DNA of 5,604 nt from assembly GCA_023427285.1 (NCBI GenBank), contig JAEZBH010000201.1, forward strand, positions 1 through 5,604, written 5' to 3'. The DNA is from Pseudomonadota bacterium (GTDB taxonomy: Bacteria; Pseudomonadota; Alphaproteobacteria; Sphingomonadales; Sphingomonadaceae). Below, piece after piece: positions 1 to 4,463 of the stretch (positions are counted from its first letter, which is position 1; each line of letters opens with the position of its first letter). The notes beneath the pieces are model-generated. The model was not told the origin of the DNA. It was given only the letters and a program-made list of their open reading frames with translations, and did no database searches. Made by a program: the position numbers and the translations under genes.

Positions 1-42
1 GAACGGGCAGCTCTTCCGACGGCGGAAAAACGGTTTTGCCAT
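1..42 (-). CDS. rpsR: 30S ribosomal protein S18, N-terminal fragment
   Basis: Reading the minus strand from the ATG at 42, the 14 codons up to the window edge give MAKPFFRRRKSCPF. This is the recognisable N terminus of bacterial S18, with its basic RRRK stretch followed by a Cys. S18 binds the central domain of 16S rRNA in the 30S platform as a heterodimer with S6, which is encoded just upstream here. A strong AAGGAGG ribosome binding site lies nine bases before the ATG, and the gene starts 14 bp after the rpsF stop, so the two are clearly co-transcribed. The rest of the gene lies outside the window; rplI (L9) would be the usual next gene, which is inference. The call rests on a short but distinctive peptide in the expected position. 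Confidence 0.9.
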   Translation of the reverse strand, partial: MAKPFFRRRKSCPF

Positions 43-51
43 TGCTCAGGG

Positions 52-58
52 CCTCCTT
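52..58 (-). promoter_or_regulatory. rpsR ribosome binding site overlapping the rpsF stop codon
   Basis: The minus strand reads CTAAGGAGGC here. The last two bases of the rpsF TAA stop (59-57) are also the first two of a near-perfect Shine-Dalgarno sequence AAGGAGG, placed nine bases from the rpsR ATG. Ribosomes finishing rpsF therefore stop on the rpsR initiation site, an arrangement that suits translational coupling and equal S6:S18 output. The overlap is seen directly; coupling is inferred. Confidence 0.85.
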
Positions 59-551
59 AGTGACGGGGACCACGGCGTTCGCCGCGATCACCACGTTCGC
101 CGCGCTCACCACGCTCACCGCGATCACCGCGGTCGCCGCGATCACCACGCTCGCCGCGATCACCACGATCGCCGCGTTCACCACGCTCGCCGCGCTCGCC
201 GCGTTCACCACGCTCGCCGCGTTCACGGTCGTGCTTGCGCATCATCGCCGACGGGCCAGCTTCCAGCTCGTCAACGCGGATGGTCATGTAACGCAGCACG
301 TCTTCGTTCAGAGCAACGTTGCGCTCCAGCTCGGCAACTGCCGCAGCGGGGGCTTCGATGTTGAACATGACGTAGTGGGCCTTGCGATTCTTGCGAATGC
401 GGTAGGCAATGGTCTTGAGGCCCCAGTACTCGGTCTTGGTGACCTTGCCACCGCCGGCCTCAACAATCTTGGTGAACTGGTCGGCCATACCATCGACCTG
501 AGCGGTCGCAAGGTCCTGACGGGCCAGAAAGACATGCTCGTAAAACGGCAT
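57..551 (-). CDS. rpsF: 30S ribosomal protein S6 with long Arg-Gly-Glu/Asp repeat tail
   Basis: Codes for 164 residues. The first 95 or so are a complete S6 fold: [14 protein letters not shown] at the start (first beta strand), then a central [21 protein letters not shown] region and the [16 protein letters not shown] strand. S6 binds 16S rRNA in the 30S platform together with S18, the next gene. The ATG at 551 was chosen because it begins the canonical S6 sequence and has an AGAGGAGAG ribosome binding site at 566-558; an open frame reaching further upstream crosses a terminator and does not look like S6. After a short [12 protein letters not shown] linker, residues 111-158 are 16 uninterrupted RGE or RGD triplets (10 RGE, 6 RGD), ending RRGPRH. 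Extended charged S6 tails are known in alphaproteobacteria, but this one is long and very regular. It lacks the terminal Glu that RimK extends in E. coli S6. The tail is nearly charge-neutral, is expected to be disordered, and may contact RNA (inference). Confidence 0.96.
   Translation of the reverse strand: MPFYEHVFLARQDLATAQVDGMADQFTKIVEAGGGKVTKTEYWGLKTIAYRIRKNRKAHYVMFNIEAPAAAVAELERNVALNEDVLRYMTIRVDELEAGPSAMMRKHDRERGERGERGERGERGERGDRGDRGERGDRGDRGDRGERGERGERGDRGERRGPRH
78..221 (-). repeat. 16 tandem 9-bp units encoding the S6 RGE/RGD tail
   Basis: This 144-bp block consists of 16 contiguous nonamers of the pattern CGn-GGn-GAn on the minus strand (CGT/CGC Arg, GGT/GGC Gly, then Glu or Asp). 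Units differ mostly at third codon positions, so the array is imperfect at DNA level but perfect as Arg-Gly-acid triplets at protein level. Because the unit is nine bases, gain or loss of whole units by replication slippage keeps the reading frame, so array length may differ between strains (inference). Confidence 0.93.
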
Positions 552-579
552 GTGTGGCTCTCCTCTATCGCCGATCGCT

Positions 580-601
580 GGTGCCGGGCAATCCGGGCAC
601 C
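580..601 (-). promoter_or_regulatory. rpsF leader hairpin, possible S6:S18 autoregulatory site
   Basis: In the rpsF mRNA leader, GGUGCC (601-596) pairs perfectly with GGCACC (585-580) around the 10-base loop CGGAUUGCCC. The hairpin ends 28 bases before the rpsF ATG and 13 bases before its ribosome binding site. Many bacteria have a structured S6:S18-binding motif in the rpsF leader that carries a CCG next to a hairpin and allows feedback repression. The position and the CCCGG at the loop-stem junction fit loosely, but I cannot show the full consensus. The stem is seen directly; its function is a guess. Confidence 0.4.
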
Positions 602-618
602 CCTCCGGCTGGCTGCAG

Positions 619-659
619 AAAAAAACATGGCGGAGAGCCGGGTCGGGCTCCCCGCCATG
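619..659 (-). terminator. Intrinsic terminator downstream of the TPR gene
   Basis: On the minus strand an 8-bp outer stem CATGGCGG/CCGCCATG (659-652 with 633-626) and a 5-bp inner stem GAGCC/GGCTC (650-646 with 639-635) are separated by one A-C mismatch and close on a six-base loop. Seven T residues (625-619) follow immediately. This is a textbook Rho-independent terminator, placed about 45 bases after the TPR stop codon. It works only for leftward transcription, since no T-tract follows on the plus strand. It lies just 67 bp upstream of rpsF, which leaves little room for an rpsF promoter in between. Confidence 0.92.
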
Positions 660-672
660 ATGGTCGGGTTCA

Positions 673-688
673 TGCCGCAATAGCGGCA
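673..688 (-). other. Small stem-loop after the TPR stop codon
   Basis: TGCCGC and GCGGCA form a perfect 6-bp stem around a four-base loop, 16 bases after the TPR stop codon (707-705). No T-run follows, so it is not a terminator by itself. It may protect the 3' end of the TPR message together with the terminator hairpin, or simply be chance in GC-rich DNA. Confidence 0.35.
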
Positions 689-704
689 GAAACGCAAGGC
701 TAAA

Positions 705-1835
705 TCAGGAAGCCTTCTTGGTGCTGGAATACAGCGACCACAGCGAGGCCACATCCTGGAAGCCTGCACCCTTCACCGAGGCGAAGGTGGACTTGGCAGC
801 AGCGCCCTGACCGGCGCGAACCTGCGCGATGCCCTTCAGCAGCAGGGCCTCGGGCGTGTTGCCAGCCTTCGAGAAGGTTGCAGCAGCCACGTCGTACTGG
901 CCCAGGCCATAGTAGGTCTTGCCGGCGGTGATGAGGTCTGCCGGAACCTTGGAGGCGGCCAGCTTGGCAACCTGCGCCTGAGCCTGCTTGGCGCGGGTTT
1001 CGACGCCGCGCAGGGTGTTCTGGGTGCGCGGATCGCTCGGCAGCTTGCCCTTCTCAATGCCGGACTTCATGGCCTGGAAGCCAAGACCCGGTGCGCCGTT
1101 GGTGGCGGAGAGCTGGACGAACTCGTTGAACTCAGCCTGCGAGCTGAGGTTGCCGGTGGCGTCGATCAGCATGTAGAGGCCGAGCTTGGCACCAGCGGGC
1201 ATGGTCTCGCCGCGCAGGTTGTGCAGCAGGGCCTTCCAGTTGGACGGCGACGGGTCGACGCGAATCAGCTTCTCAACCGATTGCAGATAGCCTGCCTTGT
1301 CGCCAGCGCGGTACTGCGCACCGGCCAGACCTTCCAGGTACTGCTTCTTGGCACCGCCAGCGGCAATCAGCTTCTTGTAGGCGTTTGCGGCCTGTGCGTG
1401 CTGGTTCAGCTTCACATAGGACTGAGCCACGATCAGCTGCATGTCGGCGCTGTTCGACTTGGAGGCGATCTGTGCGGCCTTCTGGTACTGACCAGCCTGG
1501 TAGTACAGCGGCGCGATCTGGTTCGGGGTGCCGCCGATGGATTCCAGCTCGGCAGCAGCCTTCGCGTACTGGCCGGTCGCGGTGTACACGTAGGCGGCTG
1601 CCTCGGTGACCTTGCGGCGTTCGAAATCGCTCTTGGCAGCCTTGCGGGCTTCCTCGATCTTGGCAACCGCCTGGGCAGACTGGCGCTTCTTGGCAGCGGC
1701 CATTGCATCCTGAAGCGGCTTGCCGACTGCCTGGCTCACGGCCTGTGCGGCAGCAGGAGCGGCAGAGACAATCATGGTGGCCGGGGCGACGGTCGCCAGG
1801 GCCAGAGCCAATCCTAGGGTCGGAACTCGAAACAT
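705..1835 (-). CDS. Exported tetratricopeptide-repeat protein of unknown function
   Basis: Codes for 376 residues from the ATG at 1835, which has a GAGG ribosome binding site five bases upstream. A TTG nine codons earlier would add MVIKLREAA in front of the signal peptide and is less likely. Residues 1-30 are a classical Sec signal peptide: MFRV, a hydrophobic Leu/Ala/Val core, then APAAA-Q with a probable signal peptidase I cut after Ala30. There is no lipobox Cys, so a soluble periplasmic protein is expected. The mature part is alpha-helical and Ala/Gln/Lys-rich. TPR-like motifs are visible near residues 71-99 (AYVYTATGQYAKAAAELE), 105-126 (YYQAGQYQKAAQIA), 131-157 (AQSYVKLNQHAQAANAYKKL), 302-324 (TYYGLGQYDVAAATFSKA) and 328-354. 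A middle part (about 195-260) is less repeat-like. The layout, ending in a DVASLWSLY segment, recalls periplasmic TPR proteins found across proteobacteria; that likeness is from memory. TPR domains usually bind proteins; the partner is unknown. It has its own terminator, so it appears independent of rpsF. Confidence 0.9.
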   Translation of the reverse strand: MFRVPTLGLALALATVAPATMIVSAAPAAAQAVSQAVGKPLQDAMAAAKKRQSAQAVAKIEEARKAAKSDFERRKVTEAAAYVYTATGQYAKAAAELESIGGTPNQIAPLYYQAGQYQKAAQIASKSNSADMQLIVAQSYVKLNQHAQAANAYKKLIAAGGAKKQYLEGLAGAQYRAGDKAGYLQSVEKLIRVDPSPSNWKALLHNLRGETMPAGAKLGLYMLIDATGNLSSQAEFNEFVQLSATNGAPGLGFQAMKSGIEKGKLPSDPRTQNTLRGVETRAKQAQAQVAKLAASKVPADLITAGKTYYGLGQYDVAAATFSKAGNTPEALLLKGIAQVRAGQGAAAKSTFASVKGAGFQDVASLWSLYSSTKKAS

Positions 1836-1846
1836 TGCAGCCTCAC

Positions 1847-1869
1847 GTAATTTTATTACCAAAGTTTGG
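1847..1869. promoter_or_regulatory. Two abutting palindromes upstream of the TPR gene, candidate operator
   Basis: GTAAT-TTT-ATTAC (1847-1859) is a perfect 5-bp inverted repeat. It shares its last base with CCAAA-G-TTTGG (1859-1869), a second perfect inverted repeat. Together they cover 23 bp ending 12 bp upstream of the TPR ATG, next to its ribosome binding site. Such sites can be repressor operators near a promoter. The AT-rich GTAATAAAATTAC on the minus strand could also include a -10 element, but no matching -35 is evident. The symmetry is seen directly; the role is inferred. Confidence 0.4.
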
Positions 1870-2120
1870 CCCGGTTGGTTCGTTAAGCCACCAGCCCATG
1901 ACTGAGCCGGATGGGGAACATATCATCCGTCTTACACAGGCAAAGCAAAAAGTTCGTTCAAACGTGGCCGTTGTGTGGCCAAGCGACAAGTTTAACGAGT
2001 GCAGCCGTGTTCCGGTTTCCGCGTCAGCGCCGGGGATCAGACTCGGCGCGTCAGGTATTTGGGCGCTGCGTCTTGTTGGTCACAGCGGCAGCGCAAATAC
2101 TGCACGATTGCAGGGCCGGA

Positions 2121-2137
2121 CTGCTCGAAAGTTGCTC
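2121..2137 (+). repeat. 17-bp element upstream of fabD, copy 1
   Basis: CTGCTCGAAAGTTGCTC matches the sequence at 3239-3255 upstream of fabG at 16 of 17 positions. Inside it TGCTC occurs twice with starts 11 bp apart, about one helical turn, which suits side-by-side binding of a protein to direct half-sites. It ends eight bases before the candidate fabD -35 (2146), a usual place for an activator site. The repeat is seen directly; a regulatory role is inferred. Confidence 0.5.
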
Positions 2138-2145
2138 CAATAATC

Positions 2146-2173
2146 TTGCTCGCCTGTCGGTCCTTCGTATAAG
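2146..2173 (+). promoter_or_regulatory. Candidate fabD promoter
   Basis: TTGCTC (2146-2151), then 16 bp, then TATAAG (2168-2173). The -10 matches TATAAT at five of six positions and the -35 keeps the TTG core. Transcription would begin near 2180 and give a leader of about 55 bases before the fabD start. It is the best promoter-like pair I found in the region. Another AT-rich hexamer (TATACA at 2198-2203) has no good -35 partner. Confidence 0.45.
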
Positions 2174-2223
2174 CCCGGTATTCACGCTGATACAGTCTAT
2201 ACAGCGACCATATTCATAGATCA

Positions 2224-2237
2224 GGGAGTTTACCTTG
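2224..2237 (+). promoter_or_regulatory. fabD ribosome binding site and TTG start
   Basis: GGGAG (2224-2228) lies six bases before TTG at 2235. An in-frame TAG at 2217-2219 blocks any longer reading, and there is no ATG or GTG between it and the TTG. The first in-frame ATG (2283) would remove the conserved GQGSQ motif. TTG is therefore the start, a rare codon that usually lowers translation initiation. Confidence 0.85.
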
Positions 2238-3176
2238 GTACGGGCATTCGTATTTCCGGGACAGGGCAGTCAGGCCGTTGGCATGGGCAAGGCCCTGTAT
2301 GACGCCAGCCAGACCGCCCGTGACGTATTCGGCGAAGTGGACGAGGCGCTTCAGCAGAACCTCAGCCGCCTGATGTTCGAGGGTCCGCTGGACGAGCTGA
2401 CCCTGACCGAGAACGCACAACCGGCCATCATGGCCGTCTCGCTGGCCGTCGTGCGCGTGCTGGAGAAGGACGCAGGCGTGAGCCTGGCCGACAAGGCCGC
2501 TTATGTGGCCGGTCACAGCCTTGGCGAATATTCGGCGCTGGCCGCCAGCGGCGCGCTGGAACTCAGCCAGACAGCCAAGCTCCTGAAGCTGCGCGGCCAG
2601 TCCATGCAGGCCGCCGTGCCGGTGGGCGTGGGCGCAATGGCGGCCCTGCTGGGCCTTGACCTGCCCGAAGCGCAGGCCGTGGCCGCAGAGGCGGCTCAGG
2701 GTGAAGTCTGCACCGCCGCCAACGACAACGCGCCGGGTCAGGTGGTTGTCTCTGGCCACAAGGGCGCGGTTGAGCGCGCCATCGAGATCGCCAAGGGCCG
2801 GGGCGCAAAGCGCGCGCTGCTGCTGCCGGTCTCTGCCCCCTTCCACTGCCCGCTGATGCAGCCCGCCGCCGCCAAGATGGCCGAAGCGCTGGCCGAGGCG
2901 ACGATTCTTGCGCCGTTCGTGCCGGTGGTGGCCAACGTGACCGCAGCGCCGGTGTCGTCTCCGGACGAGATTCGCCGTCTGCTCGTCGAGCAGGTGACGG
3001 GTGCGGTGCGCTGGCGCGAAAGCGTTGAGGAGATGGTCAAGCTGGGCGTCACCACCTTCGTTGAATGCGGCGCGGGCAAGGTGCTCTCCGGTCTGGTCAA
3101 GCGCATCAACCGCGATGCAGCGACCGTTGCGATCGAGACGCCGGACGATGTCGAGGCCTTTCTGAAGACCCTTTGA
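2235..3176 (+). CDS. fabD: Malonyl-CoA:acyl carrier protein transacylase
   Basis: Transfers the malonyl group from malonyl-CoA to the phosphopantetheine arm of AcpP in the cytoplasm, supplying the extender for type II fatty acid synthesis. The 313-residue product has the full set of landmarks: FPGQGSQ at residues 7-13 with the oxyanion-hole Gln, GHSLGE at 93-98 with the nucleophile Ser95, Arg120 in KLRGQSMQ (binds the malonyl carboxylate), NDNAPGQVVVSG at 163-174, the general base His204 in SAPFHCPLM, and a C-terminal ECGAGKVLSGL block at 278-288. Length is close to E. coli FabD (about 309). Translation starts at TTG 2235, which is forced by an upstream stop and by the GQGSQ motif. fabG follows after 92 bp, a gap containing a hairpin and a repeat element. 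The candidate promoter lies at 2146-2173. Nothing suggests loss of activity. Confidence 0.97.
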   Translation: MVRAFVFPGQGSQAVGMGKALYDASQTARDVFGEVDEALQQNLSRLMFEGPLDELTLTENAQPAIMAVSLAVVRVLEKDAGVSLADKAAYVAGHSLGEYSALAASGALELSQTAKLLKLRGQSMQAAVPVGVGAMAALLGLDLPEAQAVAAEAAQGEVCTAANDNAPGQVVVSGHKGAVERAIEIAKGRGAKRALLLPVSAPFHCPLMQPAAAKMAEALAEATILAPFVPVVANVTAAPVSSPDEIRRLLVEQVTGAVRWRESVEEMVKLGVTTFVECGAGKVLSGLVKRINRDAATVAIETPDDVEAFLKTL

Positions 3177-3223
3177 GGCCGTCGCCTGCTTCTCAAGCAT
3201 TTGGTTTGTCGCACTTATCTACC

Positions 3224-3242
3224 GCAGGATGTGCCATCCTGC
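3224..3242 (+). other. Perfect stem-loop between fabD and fabG
   Basis: GCAGGATG and CATCCTGC form a flawless 8-bp stem around the three-base loop TGC, 48 bases after the fabD stop and 26 before the fabG ATG. No T-tract follows, so it is not an intrinsic terminator. Its 3' arm runs into the shared 17-bp element. Likely roles are an mRNA processing or stability boundary between the two genes, or control of access to the fabG ribosome binding site (inference). Confidence 0.55.
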
Positions 3243-3255
3243 TCGAAAGCTGCTC
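3239..3255 (+). repeat. 17-bp element upstream of fabG, copy 2
   Basis: CTGCTCGAAAGCTGCTC differs from the copy at 2121-2137 only at position 12 (C for T) and keeps both TGCTC half-sites with starts 11 bp apart. It ends two bases before the fabG ribosome binding site AGGAGA (3257-3262). That placement is too close for a usual upstream activator site, so here it would act as a roadblock or as an RNA element. In RNA, GCU-CGAA-AGC can form a tiny hairpin, and the change in the other copy gives a G-U pair. Confidence 0.5.
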
Positions 3256-3268
3256 TAGGAGAGAATCA

Positions 3269-4012
3269 ATGTCTTTGTTTAATCTGACGGGGCTGCGCGC
3301 TCTGGTGACGGGCGCTTCGGGCGGTCTGGGCAGCGCGATTGCCGAGAGCCTTGCCGCACAGGGCGCACGGGTCGCCCTGTCGGGCACCCGTCGCGAGGCG
3401 CTGGAAGCGGTTGCGGCCAAGCTGCCGAACGACCCGGTGATCCTGCCGTGCAACCTGTCTGACGCCGAAGCGGTTGAGGGTCTGGTTCCCGCCGCCATCG
3501 AGGCGCTGGGCGGTCTCGACATCGTGATCAACAACGCGGGCATCACCCGCGACACCCTCATCCTGCGCATGAAGGACGAAGACTTCGAGCAGGTGCTGAA
3601 GGTCAATCTGGAAGCCGCGTTCCGCATCAGCCGCGCTGCTGTGAAGCCGATGATGAAGGCCCGCTTCGGCCGCATCATCAACATCACCTCGATCGTGGGC
3701 GTGACCGGCAATCCGGGCCAGGTGAACTACGCCGCGTCCAAGGCGGGCCTTATCGGCATGTCCAAGGCGCTGGCGCAGGAAGTGGCCTCGCGCGGGATTA
3801 CGGTGAACTGCATTGCGCCGGGCTTCATTGCCTCGCCGATGACCGATGCGCTGTCTGGCGATCAGAAGGCGGCCCTGACCGTGAAGATTCCCGCCGGTCG
3901 GCTGGGCGAAGGTACTGATATCGCGGCTGCGGCGGTCTATCTGGCCTCCCGCGAGGCCGCTTACGTCACCGGTCAGACCTTGCATGTCAACGGCGGCATG
4001 GCCATGATCTAA
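3269..4012 (+). CDS. fabG: 3-oxoacyl-[acyl carrier protein] reductase
   Basis: NADPH-dependent reduction of 3-ketoacyl-ACP to 3-hydroxyacyl-ACP, the first reductive step of each elongation round, in the cytoplasm. The 247-residue protein is a classical short-chain dehydrogenase/reductase. It has the Rossmann cofactor motif TGASGGLG at residues 14-21, Arg41-Arg42 after strand 2 (typical of NADPH preference), NNAG at 88-91, and the catalytic tetrad Asn113, Ser141, Tyr154 and Lys158 (YAASK). PGFIASPMT at 184-192 is the usual block after strand 6, and the C terminus ends GQTLHVNGGMAMI. Length equals typical FabG (244-248). ATG 3269 was chosen because AGGAGA lies six bases upstream and SDR homology begins there; the open frame extends further upstream only inside fabD. 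The fabD-fabG-acpP-fabF neighbourhood supports FabG rather than a general SDR. Confidence 0.97.
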   Translation: MSLFNLTGLRALVTGASGGLGSAIAESLAAQGARVALSGTRREALEAVAAKLPNDPVILPCNLSDAEAVEGLVPAAIEALGGLDIVINNAGITRDTLILRMKDEDFEQVLKVNLEAAFRISRAAVKPMMKARFGRIINITSIVGVTGNPGQVNYAASKAGLIGMSKALAQEVASRGITVNCIAPGFIASPMTDALSGDQKAALTVKIPAGRLGEGTDIAAAAVYLASREAAYVTGQTLHVNGGMAMI

Positions 4013-4059
4013 TACCATTTTGGCGTATAAAAGCGTTTAGAACTGTTAGTACGGTTGGG

Positions 4060-4111
4060 AAGCTCGGTCTTTTTGGGCTTGTCACGAGCCTTCGCTCGGA
4101 TTAGTGCGAGC
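4060..4111 (+). promoter_or_regulatory. acpP leader segment with competing hairpins
   Basis: Four short complementary blocks alternate here: GCTCG (4062-4066), CGAGC (4085-4089), GCTCG (4094-4098), CGAGC (4107-4111). The second and third form a tight hairpin with a CTTC loop; the third and fourth form another with an eight-base loop; the first can pair with the second. AAGCTC/GGGCTT (4060-4065 with 4075-4080) gives a further stem with one G-U pair. The pairings exclude each other, as in attenuators and switching leaders. No strong T-tract follows, so control of transcription ending is not evident. The 178-bp gap from fabG to acpP must also hold any acpP promoter, but I could not pick one with confidence. 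Confidence 0.4.
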
Positions 4112-4146
4112 CCGAATGGACTGGAGCTTTTCAATTTCTTTGTAGA

Positions 4147-4160
4147 TCCGGTCCGCCGGA
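4147..4160 (+). other. Short hairpin in the acpP leader
   Basis: TCCGG and CCGGA form a 5-bp stem closing a TCCG tetraloop, ending 18 bases before the acpP ribosome binding site AAGGGA (4179-4184). Compact hairpins in this position can stabilise an abundant mRNA. It is small and may be fortuitous. Confidence 0.35.
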
Positions 4161-4190
4161 ACAACCTCGTTAAAGAATAAGGGACGAGAG

Positions 4191-4427
4191 ATGAGCGATA
4201 TCGCTGAACGCGTGAAGAAGATCGTTGTCGAACACCTGGGCGTAGACGCTGCCAAGGTCACCGAGACCGCAAGCTTCATCGACGATCTGGGCGCGGACAG
4301 CCTCGATACGGTCGAGCTGGTCATGGCGTTTGAAGAAGAATTCGGGGTCGAAATTCCGGACGACGCCGCCGAGAAGATCCTGACCGTGAACGACGCGATC
4401 GACTACATCCAGGCGAACGCGCAGTAA
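4191..4427 (+). CDS. acpP: Acyl carrier protein
   Basis: Small acidic four-helix carrier, 78 residues, that holds growing acyl chains as thioesters on a 4'-phosphopantetheine arm and presents them to FabD, FabF, FabG and other enzymes. The attachment site is Ser37 in the invariant [19 protein letters not shown] region (residues 31-49), modified by the holo-ACP synthase AcpS. The acidic helix II after the Ser, which docks partner enzymes, is intact, as is [13 protein letters not shown] (51-63). Length and start match the family exactly; AAGGGA lies six bases before the ATG. It sits between fabG and fabF, its usual place. A 178-bp leader with several hairpins precedes it and a probable terminator follows, so a separate abundant acpP transcript is plausible (inference). 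Confidence 0.98.
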   Translation: MSDIAERVKKIVVEHLGVDAAKVTETASFIDDLGADSLDTVELVMAFEEEFGVEIPDDAAEKILTVNDAIDYIQANAQ

Positions 4428-4437
4428 GCTTCCTCGT

Positions 4438-4453
4438 GGGTAATCATTTGCCC
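4438..4453 (+). other. Hairpin just after acpP
   Basis: GGGTAA (4438-4443) pairs with TTGCCC (4448-4453), including one G-U pair, around a TCAT loop, 10 bases after the acpP stop. CCTC (4432-4435) and GAGG (4459-4462) can extend it across an internal loop. It directly precedes the terminator-like stem at 4464 and may protect the 3' end of an acpP transcript (inference). Confidence 0.4.
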
Positions 4454-4463
4454 CTGAAGAGGT

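Larger units (their letters stand above)
1836..2234. other. Divergent intergenic region between the TPR gene and fabD
   Basis: About 400 bp without a convincing gene, visibly less GC-rich than the flanking coding sequence. It must contain the promoters for the leftward TPR gene and for rightward fabD. I can point to two abutting palindromes near the TPR start (1847-1869), a 17-bp element shared with the fabG upstream region (2121-2137) and a candidate fabD promoter (2146-2173). In 1870-2120 I see only weak structure, such as an 8-bp direct repeat CGCGTCAG at 2020 and 2047. Short open frames through it lack ribosome binding sites and recognisable protein sequence. Confidence 0.7.

Noticed and set aside
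552..680. Upstream extension of rpsF by 43 codons from a TTG at 680
   Set aside because: It reads through the terminator hairpin, lacks S6 homology, and the ATG at 551 has a ribosome binding site and the canonical S6 N terminus.
36..683. Long plus-strand open frame across rpsF giving an Ala/Thr/Ile-rich repetitive protein
   Set aside because: It is the complement of the S6 repeat tail and body. The minus strand gives a textbook S6 with a ribosome binding site, so this is a mirror frame.
1221..1817. Plus-strand open frame of 198 codons inside the TPR gene
   Set aside because: Antisense mirror of a gene with a signal peptide and TPR motifs; its Leu/Val/Gly-rich product shows no recognisable family.
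1882..1998. TTAA-containing spots (GTTAAG near 1883, TTTAACG near 1991) as CtrA binding sites
   Set aside because: CtrA sites need two TTAA half-sites about seven bases apart; only isolated half-sites are present.
2020..2054. 8-bp direct repeat CGCGTCAG at 2020-2027 and 2047-2054
   Set aside because: Too short to stand above chance in a 400-bp GC-rich gap, and not placed at a promoter I can identify.
1703..2219. Plus-strand open frames 1703-2143 and 1911-2219 reaching into the intergenic region
   Set aside because: No ribosome binding site, no recognisable protein features, and one starts antisense to the TPR gene while both overlap probable promoter and repeat elements.
2214..3200. Minus-strand open frame of 328 codons opposite the whole of fabD, with many His and Arg residues
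   Set aside because: Long antisense frames are common opposite GC-rich genes with strong third-position bias. The His/Arg/Ala/Gly-rich composition is typical of such shadows, and fabD is unambiguous.
3065..3268. In-frame upstream extension of fabG from 3065
   Set aside because: It overlaps the end of fabD in another frame and reads through the hairpin. FabG homology and the ribosome binding site both place the start at 3269.
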